A DNA stretch of 64,000 nt from contig NZ_LJZS01000002.1 of assembly GCF_001314875.1 (NCBI RefSeq), positions 124,001 through 188,000 of the forward strand, read 5' to 3'. Below the pieces are notes generated by a model. That model worked only from the letters and a program-made list of their open reading frames with translations. It ran no database searches and was not told where the DNA came from. A program made the translations under genes and the position numbers. Shown here piece by piece: positions 1 through 9,114 of this stretch. Source of the DNA: Halomonas sp. HL-48. Lineage in GTDB: Bacteria; Pseudomonadota; Gammaproteobacteria; Pseudomonadales; Halomonadaceae. The stretch's first letter is position 1, and each line of letters starts with the position of its first letter.

Positions 1-1
1 C

Positions 2-877
2 TTCGGTGTGCATCAGCGCCTGGCGCTGCGCGAAAAAGGCGAAGCGGGCGGGCTGACGCCGCATCAATTGATCATGACCGCCACGCCGATCCCCCGCACG
101 CTGGCCATGAGCGCCTACGCGGACCTGGATGTCTCGGTGATCGACGAGTTGCCCCCCGGTCGCACGCCGGTGAAAACCGTGGTGGTGTCTGACGAGCGCC
201 GCCCCGAAGTGGTCGAGCGTATCCGGCGCGCCTGCAGCGAAGGTCGCCAGGCCTACTGGGTATGCACGCTGATCGAAGAGTCCGAAGCGCTGCAGTGCCA
301 GGCGGCGGAAGTGACCCGCGACGAACTCACCCACGCGCTGCCGGAGCTGGCGATTGGTCTGGTGCACGGGCGCATGAAGTCCAGCGAAAAAGCCGAGGTA
401 ATGGCGGCGTTTAAAGAAGGCGAGCTGGATCTACTGGTCGCAACGACGGTGATCGAAGTCGGCGTGGACGTCCCCAATGCCAGCCTGATGATTATTGAAA
501 ACCCCGAACGCCTGGGGCTTTCCCAGTTGCACCAGCTGCGCGGCCGGGTCGGGCGCGGCAGTACCGAGAGCTTCTGCGTGCTGCTCTACCACCCGCCGCT
601 GTCCAAAACTTCCCGGCAGCGTTTGGCGGTGATGCGCGAGACCACCGACGGCTTCCGCATCGCCGAGAAAGACCTGGAAATCCGCGGCCCCGGCGAAGTC
701 CTCGGCACCCGCCAGACTGGCCTTGCCCAAATGAAAATCGCCGACCTGGAACGCGATGCCGACCTGCTGGACCAGGTGACCGCCCTGGCCCAGGCGCTGC
801 AAGGCAACAAGGACATCACCACCGTGCTGGTGCGTCGCTGGCTGGGCGAAGCCGCCGGGCGCTATGGGCAGGTGTGA
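2..877 (+). CDS. recG: ATP-dependent DNA helicase RecG, C-terminal part (5' end outside window)
   Basis: The reading frame is open from the window edge, so the first ATG at position 8 is internal and about 290 C-terminal residues are visible. The fragment opens with FGVHQR, the helicase motif II region of RecG. It continues with TATPIPRT (motif III), ATTVIEVGVDVPNAS (motif V) and QLRGRVGRG (motif VI), then the RecG tail with EIRGPGEVLGTRQTG. RecG is a monomeric superfamily 2 translocase that regresses stalled replication forks and branch-migrates Holliday junctions. The wedge domain and Walker A motif lie upstream of the window. The gene ends 8 bp before the convergent yccS-like gene. Confidence 0.95.
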   Translation, partial: FGVHQRLALREKGEAGGLTPHQLIMTATPIPRTLAMSAYADLDVSVIDELPPGRTPVKTVVVSDERRPEVVERIRRACSEGRQAYWVCTLIEESEALQCQAAEVTRDELTHALPELAIGLVHGRMKSSEKAEVMAAFKEGELDLLVATTVIEVGVDVPNASLMIIENPERLGLSQLHQLRGRVGRGSTESFCVLLYHPPLSKTSRQRLAVMRETTDGFRIAEKDLEIRGPGEVLGTRQTGLAQMKIADLERDADLLDQVTALAQALQGNKDITTVLVRRWLGEAAGRYGQV

Positions 878-885
878 CCGCCGTG

Positions 886-3075
886 CTAGTCAGCGGGCTT
901 TGACGTACTGGTAAGACGGCTCGCGGCATCGCTGAGCGGGGCCAACTGGTGGGCGATCAGGCGCAGCTGGCTTTGAATGGGCTGGTAGCGCACAACGGCA
1001 CTGTCTTGCGTTGCGGCGACGCCTGGTTCATCCAACTGCACCAGCAGCTGCTCGGCCTGGTCCGACAGCGGGGTGACCGGCTGGCGGTTATGTAGCTGCT
1101 CGGCAAGCTGGTCGAGCAGTTCGCACATGCGCTTGGCGGCGGGCACCAGGGCGCTGTCGTCCTCATCCTCCGCCAGCCGGTGGCGGTGCGCGCCCAGCGC
1201 TGATAGGTGGCTCAGCAGGGTGTTGGAAAGCACCAGAAATCTTAGCCCATTATCGGCATCCTGCTTGCGGTAATGCCCCGGTTCGTGAAGCATATTGGTC
1301 AGCAGCGTGGACAGCGCCGCATCGGCATTGTGCGCGTTACGGCGGGCCAGCCGATAGGCTAGGTCGTCCTGCTTGCCTTCCTCGTACTGGTGAATGATCT
1401 CCTCGAGATAGCGGCGATGGGTGGTCAGTACGTTCGCGGCCTCGCGATTGAGCCGCCGCCCTTGCCAGTCGGGCAGAATGAAGAACACCGCCAAGCCGGC
1501 AATCAAGGCACCGATCAGCGTATCGAACAGGCGCGGCCAGATAAGGTCGAAGCCGTCGCCCACCTGGTTAAAGCTGCACAGTACCAGCAGGGTGATAGAC
1601 GCGGTGGCCAGCACATAGTGCTTTTCGCGGTTGGCGAAAAACGACACCCCGGCGGCCACGGCGATCATGCTCTGCACCAGCGGGTGAGGGAAGAGGCTGA
1701 TCGACGCCCAGCCGACCACCAGGCCAAGTATCGTGCCCATGATGCGCTGGGAAAGAAACCGCCGCGTGGTGGCAAAGTTGGGTCGGCAGACAAACAGCGT
1801 CGTCAAGAGTATCCAGAAACCCTGCTCAGGATTGAGCCAGTGCAAGAGACCATAGCCTGCCACGAGGGCGGTGCTCAGCCTGACGGCGTGGCGAAAGGTG
1901 GGTGATCCCAGGTGTAAATTGAGCCGCACGCGCTTCCACGCTTCCAGCAGGCTGGAGGGCGAGCGATCAAACAGGGCGCTATCCCGGCGTTCGTCCTCGG
2001 CGTCTGGGTTATGCGCGCTGGCGATCTGGGCTTCCAGCGTGGTCAGGTTGTCGGCCAGGGCGTTGAGCGGGTGCATCAGCGGTTGCCATTCGGGTCTCCC
2101 CTGGTCGCGCAGGTTATCGATCGAGGCGCGAAGGTCGGCCAGCGCCTGCTCGCTCTGTTCGTGGCCAAACGGGCGGTTGAGCAGCAGCGACTTGGCGAGT
2201 TGGCGACAGGCACGGCCCTGCTGGTCGAGCAGCCGCTGGCAGCGAAACAGCACGTCATGGTGGAAAAACGCCTCGGTCAGGGCGCTATAAGGATAGTGGG
2301 TAGAGCTTGCCCGCTCGTGGATATCCTGGGCGATAAAGTAGATGCGCAGGTAGCGGTTGAGCTTACGGTCCCCCCGCTGGCCTTCAAGACGGCGAAAAAT
2401 CATCTCCTTGGCCTGGTTAAGCGCGCTCACGACCTTACCGTTCTGACGGGCCAGCGCCACCCGACGGGCCTCGACATCCCCGCCCCGCACCGGCTCGAAC
2501 AGCGCTGATTTCAAGATCAGAAATTCACTCAACGCTTTATACACCCGCGCCATGCTTTGCTTGACCGGCTGGCGCGAAAAAAGCGCACACCAGACGACCG
2601 AAATGATGCCGTACCAGGCGGCACCCCCCAGCAGCAGCCATTGACGGTAAGCGACGTCTTCATCCACCCCGCCGTGCTGTTCAATGTTGATCATCGAATA
2701 GATCGACAGAATCAGCGTCCCCGAGGCGATGGTGGCGTAGCGCTGGCCAATGGCGCCGAGCATGATCAGGGTAAAGGTCGACACCGCAAGCCCCAGGGCG
2801 AACAGCCACGGCCAGGGGAACAGCCACTGCACGATGAATGACGCTGAGGCAAAGCAGGCAAGCGTCACCAGCAGGGCCTGAAAGCGACCCTCCCAGCTGT
2901 CATCGGTTTCCGACAGGGCGCTGGCGATAATGCCCAGAAACAGCGGTATGACCAGTGCCACGTCGCCGGACAGGGCGCTGACCAGCAAGGCACCGCTGAA
3001 CGCGATAAAGACGCGCAGGCTGTAGGCGAACTTATCCAGCGTCCAGAGACGGCGGAGCGGTAGGGCAAGGGGCAT
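886..3075 (-). CDS. yccS: YccS-type FUSC-family inner-membrane protein
   Basis: The 729-residue protein has the two-halved FUSC layout. An N-terminal cluster of hydrophobic helices (about residues 20-160, including FPWPWLFALGLAVSTF and GAIGQRYATIASGTLILSIYSM) is followed by a long charged cytoplasmic region. A second helix cluster lies at about residues 395-520, and then a helical tail. Sequence and length match E. coli YccS (about 720 residues) from memory. FUSC proteins resemble aromatic-acid efflux components, but YccS has no firmly known substrate, so the transport role is inference. It is convergent with recG and separated from the next gene by about 190 bp. Confidence 0.85.
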   Translation of the reverse strand: MPLALPLRRLWTLDKFAYSLRVFIAFSGALLVSALSGDVALVIPLFLGIIASALSETDDSWEGRFQALLVTLACFASASFIVQWLFPWPWLFALGLAVSTFTLIMLGAIGQRYATIASGTLILSIYSMINIEQHGGVDEDVAYRQWLLLGGAAWYGIISVVWCALFSRQPVKQSMARVYKALSEFLILKSALFEPVRGGDVEARRVALARQNGKVVSALNQAKEMIFRRLEGQRGDRKLNRYLRIYFIAQDIHERASSTHYPYSALTEAFFHHDVLFRCQRLLDQQGRACRQLAKSLLLNRPFGHEQSEQALADLRASIDNLRDQGRPEWQPLMHPLNALADNLTTLEAQIASAHNPDAEDERRDSALFDRSPSSLLEAWKRVRLNLHLGSPTFRHAVRLSTALVAGYGLLHWLNPEQGFWILLTTLFVCRPNFATTRRFLSQRIMGTILGLVVGWASISLFPHPLVQSMIAVAAGVSFFANREKHYVLATASITLLVLCSFNQVGDGFDLIWPRLFDTLIGALIAGLAVFFILPDWQGRRLNREAANVLTTHRRYLEEIIHQYEEGKQDDLAYRLARRNAHNADAALSTLLTNMLHEPGHYRKQDADNGLRFLVLSNTLLSHLSALGAHRHRLAEDEDDSALVPAAKRMCELLDQLAEQLHNRQPVTPLSDQAEQLLVQLDEPGVAATQDSAVVRYQPIQSQLRLIAHQLAPLSDAASRLTSTSKPAD

Positions 3076-3267
3076 AGGGGCTCTTAGTCATCGCTGTTAT
3101 TAGACTTTAGTCGTGCCCTTAGTATAAAGGGTTAGCATAGCGATTGTCTTGCATGGCGGGCGGTTGGCGAGCCATGGGGCTCGGGCATCAAGGGGAGAGG
3201 GGCGACAACGACGCGGAACCTGAGGACAAGGCCCCTCGGACGTGAAGATTGCCGTCGGGGCCGTCAG

Positions 3268-3624
3268 CTACAAATACTTAAGCAGTTTTTGCAGCTTGTT
3301 CATATCGGCGGAGTCACCTACTAGGCGGACCTCGCCGTTAATCATGCCGTCTAGGAACGCCTGCTGCGTAGGTTTCTTAAGTATGCGTAACGCGGCTTCT
3401 TCGTCGCGAAAACGCAGCTCAAGATCCAGATCGACCGGCAGCCCTTTATCCGTGGTGACGCGGCTGGGCGTCATCCGGTAATGGCGGGCAACCCGCAAAT
3501 CTTCTGTGGCAATGCCCCAGTTGAGGCCGCGCATCCGTTCCAACTGTTCACGAAAGCGCGGCTTGCGGCGCAGGGCCCGTTTGAGCAAAAAGCCCAGTAG
3601 CCACAGCGTCAGCTTGAGCTTCAT
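3268..3624 (-). CDS. Small SCP2-like domain protein (tentative)
   Basis: The product has 118 residues: a basic amphipathic N-terminus (MKLKLTLWLLGFLLKRALRRKPRF), then a compact alpha/beta region ending in FLDGMINGEVRLVGDSADMNKLQKLLKYL. The pattern of a lipid-pocket-like fold with a short final helix recalls SCP2 sterol-carrier domains, which in bacteria often bind lipids. I base this on pattern only. The stop codon overlaps no downstream gene. Upstream, the ATG sits directly at the end of the HU gene, so hup and this gene are probably co-transcribed. No catalytic residues can be named. Confidence 0.6.
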   Translation of the reverse strand: MKLKLTLWLLGFLLKRALRRKPRFREQLERMRGLNWGIATEDLRVARHYRMTPSRVTTDKGLPVDLDLELRFRDEEAALRILKKPTQQAFLDGMINGEVRLVGDSADMNKLQKLLKYL

Positions 3625-3896
3625 TACGAGACAGCGTCCTTGAGCGCTTTACCCGGCTTGAAGGCCACGTTTTTGCTGGCCGGAATCTGTAGCGGGGCGC
3701 CGGTTTGCGGGTTTTTACCGGTACGGGCAGCCCGCTCGCGAACGGTAAAGGTACCAAAGCCAATCAGCGCAACGTCTTCGCCCTTGGCGACGCTGTTGGT
3801 GATTTCATCGAGAATCACGTTAAGGACTTGGCCCGCTTTGTCTTTGGACAGGTCGGCATTTTCAGCAATAGCGGCTGCAAGTTCAGGTTTACGCAT
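3624..3896 (-). CDS. hup: DNA-binding protein HU
   Basis: The 90-residue protein has the HU/IHF length and the beta-arm signature GFGTFTVRERAARTGKNPQTG near residues 46-66, with the intercalating proline in the arm (NPQTG). HU wraps and bends DNA without sequence preference and shapes the nucleoid. The N-terminus MRKPELAAAIAENADLSKDKAGQVLN fits HU rather than the IHF subunits. An SD-like AGGAAA precedes the ATG on the minus strand. It lies beside rubredoxin reductase, as in Pseudomonas (remembered synteny). Confidence 0.93.
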   Translation of the reverse strand: MRKPELAAAIAENADLSKDKAGQVLNVILDEITNSVAKGEDVALIGFGTFTVRERAARTGKNPQTGAPLQIPASKNVAFKPGKALKDAVS

Positions 3897-4003
3897 AAGG
3901 AAACTCCCTTTGATAATGATGGTGCAAGATACACTGTCGTGTTGTTGGTAAAGCCACCGCCGGATTAGCCATCGATTTAGCCAAGCCGTCAGTGCCGCGG
4001 CAT

Positions 4004-5173
4004 TCAGCCTAGCAGCGCAGGGGCTGCTCTGGAAAGCTCCACTTTCCTTCTCACGCAGCCGCCTGTCAATGCAAAACCAATCAAACGTCCGTCTATATCT
4101 TCAGCGATCGCCGTCATATCACGGCCTTCGCCTTCGATCCGCCAGCGTTCGGGAGGCTGGAGAGGCGGGTAGGCCACCACCGGTAGCAGCGGCGTTTTGA
4201 CGATGACCGGCCATGCGCCGAAGCGCACCGGCGTGGGCGCACCGGCTAGGGTGGCGGCGAGCGCCTGGGCGCTGGCTTGCAGCGGCTGCACGTACATGGC
4301 GTTGACGCCGTCGACGCAGGCGGCGTCGCCCAGCGCGTAGATGGCCGGGTGCGAGGTTTGCAGCTGCCGGTCGACATGGATACCGCTTGCGGAGACGTGA
4401 AGCCCTGCAGTGGCCGCAAGGGCGGTGCGCGGGACCAATCCGGTTGCCATCAACAGCACGTCCACCGTGAGGGATGCGTCGTTATCCAGCGTCAGCGTCA
4501 CGCTATCGTCATCGTCGAGCGCCATGGTCTTGAGCGTTCTGCCAAGCGCCAGGTAGATGCCCGCTTCGGTAAACGCCTCCCCCAGCGCGTGCCCCAGGGG
4601 GCCGGGCAGCAGACGGGGAAGCGGCGCCGTGTCGGGCGCGATAACGCTGACGTCATGGCCCCCGGCGTGCAGGTCATTGGCAAATTCGCAGCCCACCAGG
4701 CCCGCGCCGATCACCGCCACGCGGGCTGGTGTTGCCCCCAGGGCACGGTGAAAACGCCGATAGTCGTCAAGATTGTTGACGGTAAAGCAGCGCGGTTTGA
4801 GCAAGTCGGGGATGGTCATGGGTACGCGTGGCTCGGCACCGGTGGCCAGCACCAGGCGGTCGTAGCCAAGCGCCTGGCCGTCTGCCAGCCGGAGCGAGTG
4901 ATGCGCGGCGTCAAGCCTACTCACGGTGGTCTGGGTGAGCACCCGGGCGTCCAGCGAGTCGGCTAGCTCGTCGGCGCTGCGTTGGGCGAGACGCTCCGGC
5001 GGCAGGCGCTTGGCAAAACCGGTCGATAGCAGGGGTTTGCTGTAGTCATCGCCGCTATCGGCGCTGATCAGGCAGATGGAGCGCGTATCGCCCTGGCGAC
5101 GCAGCGCGCGGGCAAGGCCGATGCCCGCCATCCCGGTGCCGACAATCATGAGTTCAGCGTGTGATGAGGGCAT
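4004..5173 (-). CDS. Rubredoxin-NAD(+) reductase-like FAD oxidoreductase
   Basis: The product of about 389 residues has two Rossmann motifs: VGTGMAGIGLAR at the N-terminus for FAD and VIGAGLVGCEFA in the middle for NAD(P)H. It also has the second FAD motif IYALGDAA. The arrangement and size match rubredoxin reductases (AlkT/RubB type), which pass electrons from NADH to rubredoxin. The open frame extends four codons further to 5185, but starting at 5173 (MPSSHAELMIVG) gives the usual N-terminus; no clear SD decides it. It is divergent from ubiC with about 90 bp between starts. No rubredoxin gene is present beside it, unlike the Pseudomonas locus, so its partner must be encoded elsewhere or differ. 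Confidence 0.82.
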   Translation of the reverse strand: MPSSHAELMIVGTGMAGIGLARALRRQGDTRSICLISADSGDDYSKPLLSTGFAKRLPPERLAQRSADELADSLDARVLTQTTVSRLDAAHHSLRLADGQALGYDRLVLATGAEPRVPMTIPDLLKPRCFTVNNLDDYRRFHRALGATPARVAVIGAGLVGCEFANDLHAGGHDVSVIAPDTAPLPRLLPGPLGHALGEAFTEAGIYLALGRTLKTMALDDDDSVTLTLDNDASLTVDVLLMATGLVPRTALAATAGLHVSASGIHVDRQLQTSHPAIYALGDAACVDGVNAMYVQPLQASAQALAATLAGAPTPVRFGAWPVIVKTPLLPVVAYPPLQPPERWRIEGEGRDMTAIAEDIDGRLIGFALTGGCVRRKVELSRAAPALLG

Positions 5174-5260
5174 GCAGTGGTCCAAAGGTCAGAGTGGGAC
5201 AAAAGCCTTTACATGGCCTCATGTTACACTAACGCACCGTTAAATTGCCTGGAGGCTCTG

Positions 5261-5824
5261 GTGTTGCGTCGCTCTGTTTGTTCAGCTCCCGATTGGCCGT
5301 GTTGGCACCCGGTTAGCGCGCTGCGCCCGGCCATGAGTGCCGCGTGGTGGCAGTGGGTGGCCTCCACGGATTCACTGACGGCACGCCTGGTGGAGGCCGG
5401 CGGCGAGCGGTCGTTTCGCGTGCGGCTGTTGCGCCAGGGCGTGGCCCTCCCCCAGCCGCATGAGGCCCAGGCGCTGGGCATGGCGGCTAGGCGTTATGCC
5501 TGGCAGCGCGAGGTTGCCCTGTGCGTGAATGAGACCCCGTGGGTCGTGGCGCGCTCGGTGGCGCCCCTTGAAGCCCTGCGCGGCCAGCGACTGGAACGCC
5601 TGGGGGAGCGGTCGCTGGGCAGTTGGCTGTTTCGCCAGCCCGATCTGGTGCGCGGGCCGCTTTACGCAACGCGGCAGGTGCCTGAATTCAGCTACCCGGG
5701 CGATGGTGTCGTCACTAGCCAGTGGGGGCGACGCTCGGTTTTCCAGCACCGCGGGCTATCGTTACTGGTGCAGGAATATTTTTTATCGACCATGGCGGAT
5801 GATCTTGCGCTGCCTTCGCGCTAG
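5261..5824 (+). CDS. ubiC: Chorismate lyase UbiC
   Basis: Chorismate lyase converts chorismate to 4-hydroxybenzoate and pyruvate, the first committed step of ubiquinone synthesis. The open frame runs back to 5177, but a GTG at 5261 preceded by GGAGG at 5251-5255 gives a 187-residue protein of normal family length, so I take that start. Family features include ERSFRVRLL, the Arg-containing strand EVALCVNETPWVVARSV and LGSWLF near the middle, and the C-terminal WGRRSVF segment. ubiA follows after about 35 bp, which supports an operon. Confidence 0.88.
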   Translation: MLRRSVCSAPDWPCWHPVSALRPAMSAAWWQWVASTDSLTARLVEAGGERSFRVRLLRQGVALPQPHEAQALGMAARRYAWQREVALCVNETPWVVARSVAPLEALRGQRLERLGERSLGSWLFRQPDLVRGPLYATRQVPEFSYPGDGVVTSQWGRRSVFQHRGLSLLVQEYFLSTMADDLALPSR

Positions 5825-5859
5825 GCTAACGCTGCGTCTCTTGGATGGGTGAGGTAAGC

Positions 5860-6768
5860 ATGGATCGTTCTCTTCTACGGCCAACGGGAATGGGTCGCCT
5901 GATGGATTTTGTTCGGCTGATGCGTCTGGATCGGCCGATTGGCACCTGGCTGCTGATGTGGCCCACGCTCTGGGCTTTGTGGATGGCCGCTGAGGGCGTG
6001 CCGGCGCGTAACGTACTGCTGGTCTTCATTGCCGGGGTGTACGTGATGCGCGCGGCCGGATGCGTGGTCAATGATTACGCCGACCGCCACGTCGACGGTC
6101 ACGTCAAACGCACCAAGCACCGCCCCCTGGCTACCGGGCGGATCAGTGAGACCGAGGCGCAACTGCTGTTTATCGGGCTGGTGGCCGCGGCCTTCATGCT
6201 GGTGCTGTTGACCAACTGGTTTACCGTGCTGCTGTCGGTGGGCGGCGTGGTGCTGGCCTTCATCTACCCGTTTATGAAGCGTTATACCCACTTCCCTCAG
6301 GTGGTGCTGGGGGCGGCGTTCTCCTGGGCGATTCCCATGGCGTTCGGCGCGGTGCTTGGGTATGTGCCGGTGGAAGCGTGGTTGCTGTTCCTGGCCAATG
6401 TGCTGTGGACCGTCGCCTACGATACCCAGTACGCCATGGTCGACCGCGACGACGATATCAAGATTGGTATCAAGTCCACCGCCGTGCTGCTGGGCCATGC
6501 CGACTGCTGGGTGATCGGGCTGCTGCAGCTTATGACCCTGGCGCTGCTGGCCTGGGTGGGCGTGCGCATGGGGCTGGGCGGTTTTTTCTGGCTGGGCATG
6601 GCGGGGATGGCGGCGACCTTCGTCCACCAGCAGCGTCTGATTCGTCACCGTGAGCGCGATGCCTGTTTCCAGGCGTTTTTGAATAATCACTGGTCCGGTC
6701 TGCTGGTGTTTGCAGGGATTGTGCTGAGCTGGTGGCCAATCACTGGCGAATCCCTGGCAATGTCATAG
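5860..6768 (+). CDS. ubiA: 4-hydroxybenzoate polyprenyltransferase UbiA
   Basis: This membrane prenyltransferase attaches the polyprenyl tail to 4-hydroxybenzoate, the step after UbiC. The two Asp-rich, Mg-diphosphate-binding motifs are present: [15 protein letters not shown] near residue 70 and [13 protein letters not shown] near residue 190. Eight or nine hydrophobic helices surround them. An ATG at 5845 is possible, but GAGGT just before 5860 favours the second ATG, giving 302 residues. The last codons overlap the first half of the Pho box that serves phoB. Confidence 0.92.
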   Translation: MDRSLLRPTGMGRLMDFVRLMRLDRPIGTWLLMWPTLWALWMAAEGVPARNVLLVFIAGVYVMRAAGCVVNDYADRHVDGHVKRTKHRPLATGRISETEAQLLFIGLVAAAFMLVLLTNWFTVLLSVGGVVLAFIYPFMKRYTHFPQVVLGAAFSWAIPMAFGAVLGYVPVEAWLLFLANVLWTVAYDTQYAMVDRDDDIKIGIKSTAVLLGHADCWVIGLLQLMTLALLAWVGVRMGLGGFFWLGMAGMAATFVHQQRLIRHRERDACFQAFLNNHWSGLLVFAGIVLSWWPITGESLAMS

Positions 6769-6777
6769 AATTGTCAT
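6761..6777 (+). promoter_or_regulatory. Pho box 1 upstream of phoB
   Basis: Two TGTCAT units start at 6761 and 6772, exactly 11 bp apart, with an AT-rich linker. This is the classic PhoB direct-repeat arrangement (consensus CTGTCAT-N4-CTGTCA). It overlaps the ubiA stop codon and lies 70-86 bp before the phoB ATG, consistent with autoregulation of phoBR. Confidence 0.75.
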
Positions 6778-6793
6778 CAAGTCATGGTGTGAT

Positions 6794-6810
6794 CGTCATT
6801 GACATGTCAC
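6794..6810 (+). promoter_or_regulatory. Pho box 2 upstream of phoB
   Basis: CGTCAT at 6794 and TGTCAC at 6805 form a second 11-bp-spaced pair. It starts 33 bp (three units of 11) after the first pair, so the two PhoB dimers would sit on the same face of the helix. The linker unit at 6783 does not match the consensus. Confidence 0.7.
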
Positions 6811-6846
6811 TGGATTTCTTCCTATCGAACACCGTGAGGCTCTGGA

Positions 6847-7536
6847 ATGACCGCCAAGACCGTCTTGATCGTCGATGATGAGGCACCTATCCGCGAGATG
6901 ATCGCGGTGGCGCTGGAAATGGCTGACTATCGTGTACTTGAAGCGGATAACGCCCAGGATGCCCATGCCATGGTGGTCGACCATCAGCCCGACCTGCTGT
7001 TGCTCGACTGGATGATGCCCGGGACCAGCGGTATCGAGCTGGCGCGGCGCCTCAAGCGAGAGGAAGCCACCGCCGAATTGCCGATCATCATGCTCACCGC
7101 CAAAGGCGAAGAGGATAACAAGATTCAGGGTCTGGAAGCCGGCGCCGACGACTATATTACCAAACCGTTTTCCCCCCGCGAGCTGGTGGCGCGTCTCAAG
7201 GCCGTACTGCGTCGTGCGACACCCCGCGGGGTTGAAGATCCCATTGAAATTAATGGCCTGATGCTCGACCCGGTCAGCCACCGGGTAAGCGCTTACGGCA
7301 AAGCGGTGGACATGGGGCCCACCGAATATCGTCTGCTACAGTTTTTCATGACTCACCAGGAAAGGGCCTATACGCGCAGCCAACTGCTCGATCAAGTGTG
7401 GGGAGGCAATGTCTACGTGGAAGAGCGCACCGTTGATGTGCATATTCGCCGGTTACGCAAAGCGTTGGGCGATGCGCATCAGAACCTGATTCAGACAGTA
7501 CGCGGTACCGGTTACCGCTTTTCCGCGCGGGCCTAA
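6847..7536 (+). CDS. phoB: Phosphate regulon response regulator PhoB
   Basis: The 229-residue protein has an N-terminal receiver domain (acidic pair D10-D11, phosphoacceptor D54 in [10 protein letters not shown], Lys in [10 protein letters not shown]). A C-terminal OmpR-type winged helix follows, with the recognition region [15 protein letters not shown] and the wing RGTGYRF. Under phosphate limitation PhoR phosphorylates it and it activates Pho-box promoters such as those seen here. phoR starts 2 bp after the stop. Confidence 0.95.
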   Translation: MTAKTVLIVDDEAPIREMIAVALEMADYRVLEADNAQDAHAMVVDHQPDLLLLDWMMPGTSGIELARRLKREEATAELPIIMLTAKGEEDNKIQGLEAGADDYITKPFSPRELVARLKAVLRRATPRGVEDPIEINGLMLDPVSHRVSAYGKAVDMGPTEYRLLQFFMTHQERAYTRSQLLDQVWGGNVYVEERTVDVHIRRLRKALGDAHQNLIQTVRGTGYRFSARA

Positions 7537-7538
7537 CC

Positions 7539-8861
7539 GTGCGTTTGTGGAGCCGTGAGCTGTGGCGCCTGATCGGCTGGGCGGCGCTCGGCATTTGCCT
7601 GGGGTGGCTGGTCGGCATGCCGGGCCTGGGGTTGGCGGGAGGCTTCGCGGTCTGTTTGATCTACCACCTGCGGCAGCTGCGCGCTGCCTATCACTGGCTG
7701 ACGCAACGCCCCCAGGATGAACCGCCCGCCGCTCGTGGCCTCTGGGGCGAGCTGTTCGACCGCCTCTACCGCTACCAGAAAAGCCAGCGGATTACCCAGA
7801 ACCGCCTGCGTACGACCCTGGCGCGTATTCAGGAATCCTCCGAAGCCATGCGCGACAGCATCGTGATGCTCGATCGCCACGGCGACCTGGAATGGTGGAA
7901 CAGTGCCGCCAGTAACATGCTGGGGCTGCAAACGGCCCACGACCGTGGTCAGCATATCACCAACCTGCTGCGCGACCCGCGGTTTATCAGCTACTTCAAT
8001 GCCCGCGATTACAGCGAGCCGCTGACGCTCACGTCGCCGATCGACGAACGCCGTATTCTGCAGTACCAGATTACCCTTTACGGTGACGACGAGCGCCTGG
8101 TCATGGCCCGCGATATCACCCGGCTGCATCAGCTGGAGCAGATGCGTCGCGATTTCGTCGCCAACGTCTCCCACGAACTGCGTACGCCGCTGACCGTGCT
8201 ATCAGGCTATCTCGAGACTTACGGTGAACTGGCCGACCAGTTGCCCCCCCGCTTGGGTCGCGGTATCAACCAGATGCAGGCCCAGACGCAACGTATGCAG
8301 AACCTGGTCAACGATCTATTATTGCTGTCGCGGTTGGAAATTGACCAGGGCGGGCAGGATCATCAGCACCTGGATGTGACGTCTTTGTTAAACAGCGTGG
8401 GCGCCGATGCGCTGGCGCTATCTGACCACCGGCATACGCTCAGTGTCGAAAGCGACTACGCCGTGCAGCTGGTAGGCAGCGAACAGGAAATCCGCAGTGC
8501 CGTCTCCAACCTGGCGTTTAATGCGGTGCGCTATACGCCGGCAGGCAGCGTTATCACATTGCGCTGGAAAGCGTTTGGTTCAGGCGCCTGTATCGAAGTG
8601 AGCGATAACGGCGAGGGGATCGATCCGGTGCATATTCCCCGCCTTACCGAGCGGTTTTATCGCGTTGACAAAGGGCGCAGCACCGCAACCGGAGGCACCG
8701 GGCTCGGGCTTGCCATCGTCAAGCACGTGCTGTTACGCCACGACGCTCAATTGCACATCGATTCACGCCCGGGGCAAGGCGCCCTGTTCCGCTGTGTTTT
8801 CCCCGCCACCCGTCTCATTACCCCGGCGACGCCCTCGCGTAACGCCGCCTCCGTTACCTAG
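7539..8861 (+). CDS. phoR: Phosphate regulon sensor histidine kinase PhoR
   Basis: The 440-residue kinase begins with GTG right after phoB. Two hydrophobic segments (about residues 8-45) anchor it in the membrane with almost no periplasmic part, as in other PhoR proteins that sense through PstSCAB-PhoU. A charged region and a PAS domain (about 90-200) follow, then the H-box VSHELRTPL with His212 and the ATPase domain with N, G1 and G2 boxes (NLAFNAVRYTP, SDNGEGID, GTGLGLAIVKH). It phosphorylates PhoB in low phosphate and dephosphorylates it when phosphate is ample. Confidence 0.93.
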   Translation: MRLWSRELWRLIGWAALGICLGWLVGMPGLGLAGGFAVCLIYHLRQLRAAYHWLTQRPQDEPPAARGLWGELFDRLYRYQKSQRITQNRLRTTLARIQESSEAMRDSIVMLDRHGDLEWWNSAASNMLGLQTAHDRGQHITNLLRDPRFISYFNARDYSEPLTLTSPIDERRILQYQITLYGDDERLVMARDITRLHQLEQMRRDFVANVSHELRTPLTVLSGYLETYGELADQLPPRLGRGINQMQAQTQRMQNLVNDLLLLSRLEIDQGGQDHQHLDVTSLLNSVGADALALSDHRHTLSVESDYAVQLVGSEQEIRSAVSNLAFNAVRYTPAGSVITLRWKAFGSGACIEVSDNGEGIDPVHIPRLTERFYRVDKGRSTATGGTGLGLAIVKHVLLRHDAQLHIDSRPGQGALFRCVFPATRLITPATPSRNAASVT

Positions 8862-9079
8862 CACGGCTGGATAGGCACGGCACATGTGCCATAACGACAC
8901 ATATCAAGCGTATCCAAATGTCACGCTCTGGGTGTCAGTAACCGCGGCGTAATAAAAATAACCCACTGTTATTTATGTTGATTTTTAAAAAATATTGATT
9001 TCTGGCACAGAGTCTGCGGTTGTATTGGTCAAGACAGCCAATCCGCATTGTAAAATGTAGATAACTGTTGATACTTTTC

Positions 9080-9108
9080 TTTACGAAAAAGAGAAAAGTA
9101 ACTACACT
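9080..9108 (+). promoter_or_regulatory. Candidate promoter of the GGA-rich sRNA
   Basis: TTTACG at 9080-9085 and TACACT at 9103-9108 are separated by 17 bp, each matching four of six consensus positions. Transcription would start near 9115. A diverged TGTAAA-type element at 9049-9066 lies about 50-65 bp upstream of that start, where GacA activation sites sit in Pseudomonas rsm genes; its second half matches poorly. The surrounding 8935-9110 stretch is strikingly AT-rich for this window. Confidence 0.4.
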
Positions 9109-9114
9109 TTGATA

